Positions 60,476 to 64,000 of a stretch of 64,000 bases of DNA are shown here, in pieces. Made by a program: the position numbers and the translations under genes. Origin of the DNA: Marinimicrobium hydrolyticum (GTDB taxonomy: Bacteria; Pseudomonadota; Gammaproteobacteria; Pseudomonadales; Cellvibrionaceae); the NCBI RefSeq assembly GCF_030848505.1, contig NZ_JAVDDU010000006.1, positions 145,695 to 209,694 of the forward strand, in the 5' to 3' direction. Positions within the stretch are counted from its first letter, which is position 1; every line of letters starts with the position of its first letter. The notes below the pieces were generated by a model. The model saw only the letters and a list, made by a program, of their open reading frames with translations. It did no database searches and was not told where the DNA came from.

Positions 60476-61096
60476 TCACTCCTTCCCTTTAGCCTTTCTG
60501 TAATCCTCGGCCGTTTTTTCTTTGGCAAGCTGCTTGGCCGCCTTTGGAGTTGATATAGGACGTGTTGGTACCCTCCTGGGTGTCCCGGGGCGGGGCGGTG
60601 GCGGCACCTTGTTCTTCTTGCATGTCGCGCATTTAAATCCCATGCCGGGAGTATGGGTGAGCTCTGTCACCATAGGATGCTTGCAGTAAAAACATTTTAC
60701 GGTCCGGGGAGGCCCTCCAGTCCTTTTAGCCACGGGAGGCTGAATGTCGGCGGCAATCTGGCGCTCAACTACGTCCGCCTGAAGTGGGCTTGCGGCCTCC
60801 TGAAACTCCTGCTCAAGCTTTTGGATAAGTGTCTCGGTGTTGGCAATTAACAGCTGGCGCTCCTCCTCGGTCAGCTTGCGGACACTGCTGCCCGTGTATA
60901 GACCAACCCCTGGTGGGAGGTCATGGTTAAGCTTTTTGAAGCAGCTTGAGCCTAGTACTTGGAGCGTACCCTCTATTCGTACAACATGAACAGCTTTCCA
61001 GATTGGCTTTAAACATTCGGGCGCCTGACAGCGCACCTTATGATTGGTCGGAAGCTCGACGACTGCGAGTGATACGATTTTGTGCATATAATCCAT
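60476..61096 (-). CDS. Zinc-finger protein of unknown function
   Basis: ATG 61096 is preferred to a TTG upstream; another ATG lies three codons further. About 206 residues. An N-terminal Cys pair (RCQAPECLKPIW) and GSSCFKKLNHD suggest metal binding; a helical middle follows (LTEEERQLLIANTETLIQKLEQEFQEA); then a four-cysteine finger VKCFYCKHPM...FKCATCKKNK. The C-terminal ~45 residues are Pro/Arg/Lys-rich and probably bind nucleic acid. No named family is recognised. Confidence 0.6.
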   Translation of the reverse strand: MDYMHKIVSLAVVELPTNHKVRCQAPECLKPIWKAVHVVRIEGTLQVLGSSCFKKLNHDLPPGVGLYTGSSVRKLTEEERQLLIANTETLIQKLEQEFQEAASPLQADVVERQIAADIQPPVAKRTGGPPRTVKCFYCKHPMVTELTHTPGMGFKCATCKKNKVPPPPRPGTPRRVPTRPISTPKAAKQLAKEKTAEDYRKAKGKE

Positions 61097-61226
61097 GGCT
61101 GTCTCAATCTGGCCAACAATGTATCTCAAACGTATTCGATAGTAGGTTTCGCCAGCTTAGGAGCAAACCTTCGTGGCATCCTTTTAAAGCCACCAGGCTG
61201 ACCGACGCTTTCATCCGCCCGCGTAT

Positions 61227-61604
61227 CTAATTACCTTGAGATACATCGTTGGCAAGCGTGATTAGGTTGTTGATCTCCCGAGCCTGCATTTCTAACGCTC
61301 TTTTGCAAGCGTGAAAATCACCTTCCTTTGAGGCTTGGAGAGCATCTTCCTGAAGCAGGCTAATATCGCCCTTCATCTTACGCACAAGCACCTCAGTAAG
61401 TTCGTTTATCGCGTTTTTACGCGCTACCTCTAAGTCACGCTCGCACTGCGCAACATTATCACGCAGCGATCGCTGGTGTTCTTCACGGCGTCGCTCCTGG
61501 GCTTCGCTACCTTCACCACGATCGATATCTCGTTTCAGTTCGCTCGTATAGGCAGACTTGGCTGACTCAAGAGCCTCTTCGGCTTGGTTGACGGTTCTAT
61601 TCAT
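61227..61604 (-). CDS. Coiled-coil protein of unknown function, 125 aa
   Basis: A fully helical, highly charged protein (QAEEALESAKSAYTSELKRD; EHQRSLRDNVAQCERDLEVARKNAINEL; KRALEMQAREINNLITLAN). No signal or membrane segment and no motif recognised. Base composition is visibly less GC-rich than the transfer backbone. Confidence 0.55.
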   Translation of the reverse strand: MNRTVNQAEEALESAKSAYTSELKRDIDRGEGSEAQERRREEHQRSLRDNVAQCERDLEVARKNAINELTEVLVRKMKGDISLLQEDALQASKEGDFHACKRALEMQAREINNLITLANDVSQGN

Positions 61605-61687
61605 AATGGTTCCACATGTAGTTTCTCATCTAATCGCACGGCCAGGCCGTTGTTCATAACCCAAATACTCAAGAGTAAGCCGTACCG

Positions 61688-61990
61688 TTAGTCATCCAAG
61701 AGTTCGTCGCTCGCTGGTGACCCAGCACGCCTGTGAACATGAACAGCAAACAAACTTACGTTACGAGTCACTTTCCTAATGCAGTAGAACGTGCCGAGCA
61801 GTGACATCAGGGCCAAAAGAGTCGCCTGCGGATCAGCACATCACCTATCACGAGAAATCTCCGGCAATGTGATCCCATGTGCCAAGCCCATGTGACGGAC
61901 AGTGCAGACTGACTCGCCTTCCTCTTGGTGATACTTTACCCGGAAGGGTAGTGATTCATATATAGCCAGTGAAACTTTAGTCGTAGACAT
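61688..61990 (-). pseudogene. Frame of about 100 codons interrupted by one TGA (49-aa small gene or broken gene)
   Basis: ATG 61990 opens MSTTKVSLAIYESLPFRVKY...LPEISRDR, 49 residues, stopping at TGA 61841-61843. The same frame then continues open for 50 more codons (ADPQATLLALMSLLGTFYCIRKV...SDELLDD) to a TAA at 61688-61690. The second half is partly hydrophobic. Either the first part is a complete small gene, or one longer gene has been broken by a nonsense change. It lies 17 bp downstream of the gene at 62007-62246. The rest of the 61605-62006 interval shows nothing I can support. Confidence 0.4.
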
Positions 61991-62006
61991 AATCCAACCT
62001 TTAACC

Positions 62007-62246
62007 TTATAGTTTTTCTGTTTTTTCTAAAGATGCTGTTCCTACTCCATCCAGAACAACTACTGGGAAGTCATCTCCTTGGACATAGCCGGGCTTCTTC
62101 ACAGTCGTCACCAGTTTTCCCTCCATCTCGCCTTTGAGGTACGTTACTCGTGTTCCCACGGGGCAGGACCTATTGAATTTGTCCACCGCTAGCTCTGCTC
62201 GGCCTCGCGATGTACCCAAATCGTAGTCATGAATACTTTTGCGCAT
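62007..62246 (-). CDS. Small protein of unknown function, 79 aa
   Basis: The product (MRKSIHDYDLGTSRGRAELA...ASLEKTEKL) has a basic first half (AELAVDKFNRSCPVGTRVTYLKG) and a beta-rich second half (GKLVTTVKKPGYVQGDDFPVVVLDG), similar in feel to small SH3-like barrels. Unrecognised. Confidence 0.5.
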   Translation of the reverse strand: MRKSIHDYDLGTSRGRAELAVDKFNRSCPVGTRVTYLKGEMEGKLVTTVKKPGYVQGDDFPVVVLDGVGTASLEKTEKL

Positions 62247-62258
62247 ACTCCAATCAGG

Positions 62259-62894
62259 CTAGTAGCCTGCCTCCGATTCGGAACTGTGGCGTGCGGTAAA
62301 GGCTCTAGCTCTATGGTGAGCGTCATGGCCACTCAAGCGATCCACCACATCACACTCCTCGCCGAATCTAACCCCCGGATTTACAGACAGTCTGTAGGCA
62401 GTAATGCCGGGCAGATATCCAGACATCGGAAACTCGACTGCCTGTGTCGCTTGATCGTTCAGGGAGCGGAGGCATTGTAGCTCATCCTCAAGGCCCGCCA
62501 CTTTACTTTCATCAATAGCCTCTACGTTAAGATCGAAGAATAGTCCGAGTTCGATAGGAGAAATGGTCGCGAACGCACTTCTAAAATGACTCCTGACCTG
62601 TAGTATATCCCCCTTAACCAAAGCGTCGTCTATGCACAATCTATGAGCTAACCCGAGACCTTTAAAGTCATCCTCCTCAAGGAGTGAGCAGTAGTCGTCT
62701 GTTTCGGCTAACCGTTCAACGAACGCAGTGTGCTTATCAGCAATTAACGCTGGTGAGTCAATATAAAGTCCAGGATCACGCTCTATTGCAATTTTCCCGT
62801 AGTGATCATCTGCAAACTTCACGACGATCAAGAGAACGCCGAGAGTAATTATTCCAAGATAGATAGACCGCAAACCTGCTTTACTGCTTTTCAT
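62259..62894 (-). CDS. Membrane-anchored protein of unknown function
   Basis: ATG 62894 (MKSSKAGLRSIYLGIITLG) preferred; the longer frame lacks a ribosome site. About 211 residues with one N-terminal helix (SIYLGIITLGVLLIVVKFA) and an acidic soluble domain with several Cys residues (YCSLLEED, HRLCIDDALVKG, LQCLRSL, GEECDVVD). The C-terminus is His/Arg-rich. No family recognised. Low-GC accessory region. Confidence 0.5.
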   Translation of the reverse strand: MKSSKAGLRSIYLGIITLGVLLIVVKFADDHYGKIAIERDPGLYIDSPALIADKHTAFVERLAETDDYCSLLEEDDFKGLGLAHRLCIDDALVKGDILQVRSHFRSAFATISPIELGLFFDLNVEAIDESKVAGLEDELQCLRSLNDQATQAVEFPMSGYLPGITAYRLSVNPGVRFGEECDVVDRLSGHDAHHRARAFTARHSSESEAGY

Positions 62895-62993
62895 AATCCA
62901 ATGTCCTTCAATTAATCGACCTATTGGTGGGATCAGGGGAAACGCCAGCTTCGAGAGCACAGAAGTCGAATTCCATCCTTTCGCATAACCCCT

Positions 62994-63572
62994 TTAGAGT
63001 CCCATTGACGATCCGGCAGGGGTAATATTCTCATACTCCGAATCCAGAACCTCAGCAAGGTCATCAAGAACCAGATCATTTAGAGGTGAGCTTCGCACTC
63101 CATGACTCGCTGCTAACCAAGATGCGTGCGCCTTCCACCAGGCGTCCACGTCGAAATTTAAAATCGGAATTTCTCTCGCGCCTGATTTGATATAGGAGTG
63201 CATGCGGTGATTACCATCCTGAATTACCTCGTCTTCTTGGCCGGACGCAATACAAGGCCATCGATTCTCGTCGTCATATTGCGGGGTATCGCCGGCTGAA
63301 AGGTACCATTCGTGGTAATCTTGGAACGTGCTAAATGTTTCTCCGATGTCTGTAGCCATTACCGCTTGCTGAAGCACATCCACGGGTACATATATAAGTT
63401 TAGCGGGTATGTCCTGAAAAACCACCAGGGCTTCATCCATTGCTGGCATGACATGGTGTTCACTGGAGTACATGCTCTGGGCATAAATGATTTCCGGTGC
63501 GAAATCTCCCATATCCAGAATCGGCGCCGCATCAAACAATTCTGAGAAGTGAGGTGACTTAATGAATCCCAT
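62994..63572 (-). CDS. ParB/sulfiredoxin-like protein with DGNHR motif
   Basis: ATG 63572 with GGAGA 7 bases upstream. 192 residues. The segment VIQDGNHRMHSYIKSGAREIPILNFDVD is the 'DG.HR..A....G....p' signature of the ParB/Srx nucleotide-binding fold. N-terminal text (LDMGDFAPEIIYAQSMY) would supply the preceding strands. Such standalone proteins occur in defence, nuclease and phosphotransfer roles. No helix-turn-helix domain follows, so it is not a classic centromere ParB. Confidence 0.55.
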   Translation of the reverse strand: MGFIKSPHFSELFDAAPILDMGDFAPEIIYAQSMYSSEHHVMPAMDEALVVFQDIPAKLIYVPVDVLQQAVMATDIGETFSTFQDYHEWYLSAGDTPQYDDENRWPCIASGQEDEVIQDGNHRMHSYIKSGAREIPILNFDVDAWWKAHASWLAASHGVRSSPLNDLVLDDLAEVLDSEYENITPAGSSMGL

Positions 63573-63604
63573 ATCTTATCTCCGAGCCATAGTCCAATGA
63601 TCCC

Positions 63605-63937
63605 CTAGCCTTGAGGCTGCTCGACGGCACTAGAAGAAGCTACAGTTTCGTCAGGTGCATTGCGGCCGAATCGTACGGCAGCTAATGTCGATAACCCGGC
63701 TCCACAAATCGGCCATAAAATAGTAATCAAAACCATGAATAGGTCTGTTTGTCCTGGATTGAGTTTGTGCCCGATCAGGCCAACCACAGCTATTCCATAG
63801 CAAATCGCCGAGAGGATGAGCAGCAGCACTTTCACCTGGACAGTTACGAGATAGGATGAAATAAAATAAGAGTTCTCTGCCAGCAGGTGGGCGATGATCT
63901 CTTCTGTCGTCCTTCCGTCGCGTAGAAGGGTATGCAT
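63605..63937 (-). CDS. Small membrane protein of unknown function, 110 aa
   Basis: The product begins with a short soluble part (MHTLLRDGRTTEEIIAHLLAEN), then two membrane helices (VKVLLLILSAICYGIAVVGLIG; LFMVLITILWPICGAGLSTLAAV) and a polar tail. It lies 33 bp upstream of the ParB-like gene in the same direction. The last 63 bp of the window show no feature I can support. Confidence 0.5.
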   Translation of the reverse strand: MHTLLRDGRTTEEIIAHLLAENSYFISSYLVTVQVKVLLLILSAICYGIAVVGLIGHKLNPGQTDLFMVLITILWPICGAGLSTLAAVRFGRNAPDETVASSSAVEQPQG

Positions 63938-64000
63938 GACTTGTAATCCCCTCTTGCTCAGAGGTGACGGTAGTGCTGCCTGAATTTCAGTTATCGCGCT

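Noticed and set aside
61104..61214. 36-codon minus-strand frame upstream of the zinc-finger gene
   Set aside because: Possible leader peptide, but the ribosome site is weak and composition gives no support.
1..64000. CRISPR arrays, tRNA or rRNA genes, insertion sequences
   Set aside because: No regularly spaced repeats, no cloverleaf or rRNA-like stretch, and no transposase with terminal repeats were seen.

Overview
The window reads as the conjugative backbone of a large plasmid (or plasmid-like integrative element) of a gammaproteobacterium. Backbone genes look GC-rich, are tightly packed and often overlap start-to-stop. The left edge holds the tail of a ParM/StbA-type actin, which favours a plasmid. 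The transfer machinery is of the type IVB (IncI / Dot-Icm) kind: DotA/TraY, the coupling ATPase DotL/TrbC and DotM/TrbA are recognisable. No ribosomal, tRNA or housekeeping genes are present. I cannot name the host genus from sequence alone.

Layout. 1-3.6 kb: actin-like segregation protein, a possible adaptor, a TcpQ/PilL-like exported protein, a degenerate resolvase-like protein and a lipid-anchored or membrane-tethered unknown. 3.7-6.4 kb (minus): DotA/TraY. 6.5-14.2 kb (plus): seven overlapping or closely spaced genes, several exported and two mutually paralogous, none of a family I can name. 14.2-24.4 kb (minus): topB plus the dotM/dotL cluster, read from a sigma70-like promoter beside a perfect inverted repeat that also sits at the start of a divergent winged-helix regulator. 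24.9-49.7 kb (minus): a five-gene operon of very large 'polyvalent'-type proteins, including one of about 5,324 residues (methyltransferase plus helicase at its C-terminal end), a 1,599-residue protein with zincin motifs, an LRV/HEAT-like repeat protein, an unknown, and a YqaJ-like nuclease. Two small genes appear to be encoded inside the two largest genes in the +1 frame. 49.9-55.6 kb: small membrane proteins, a gene-poor GC-rich hairpin region, then an operon with an MmcB-like nuclease and a beta-class DNA methyltransferase. 55.6-57.3 kb: a possible small RNA and small plasmid genes. 57.3-59.7 kb: two XRE regulators and a HipBA toxin-antitoxin pair. 59.8-64 kb: mostly small, apparently less GC-rich accessory genes, including a ParB/sulfiredoxin-like 'DGNHR' protein and an interrupted frame.

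How it fits together. At least six intergenic regions carry copies of one roughly 25-bp palindromic element (core ATGATACTACTAT), in front of dotA, the giant-protein operon, the methyltransferase operon and several small genes. This looks like the operator of a plasmid-wide regulator. Many backbone proteins end in a polar Glu/Gln-rich tail followed by (Met/Leu/Ile)-(Ser/Thr/Val)-Arg. Given a Dot/Icm-type secretion system in the same window, these are candidates for plasmid proteins delivered to the recipient with the DNA. All functional links beyond family recognition are inference; no database search was possible.
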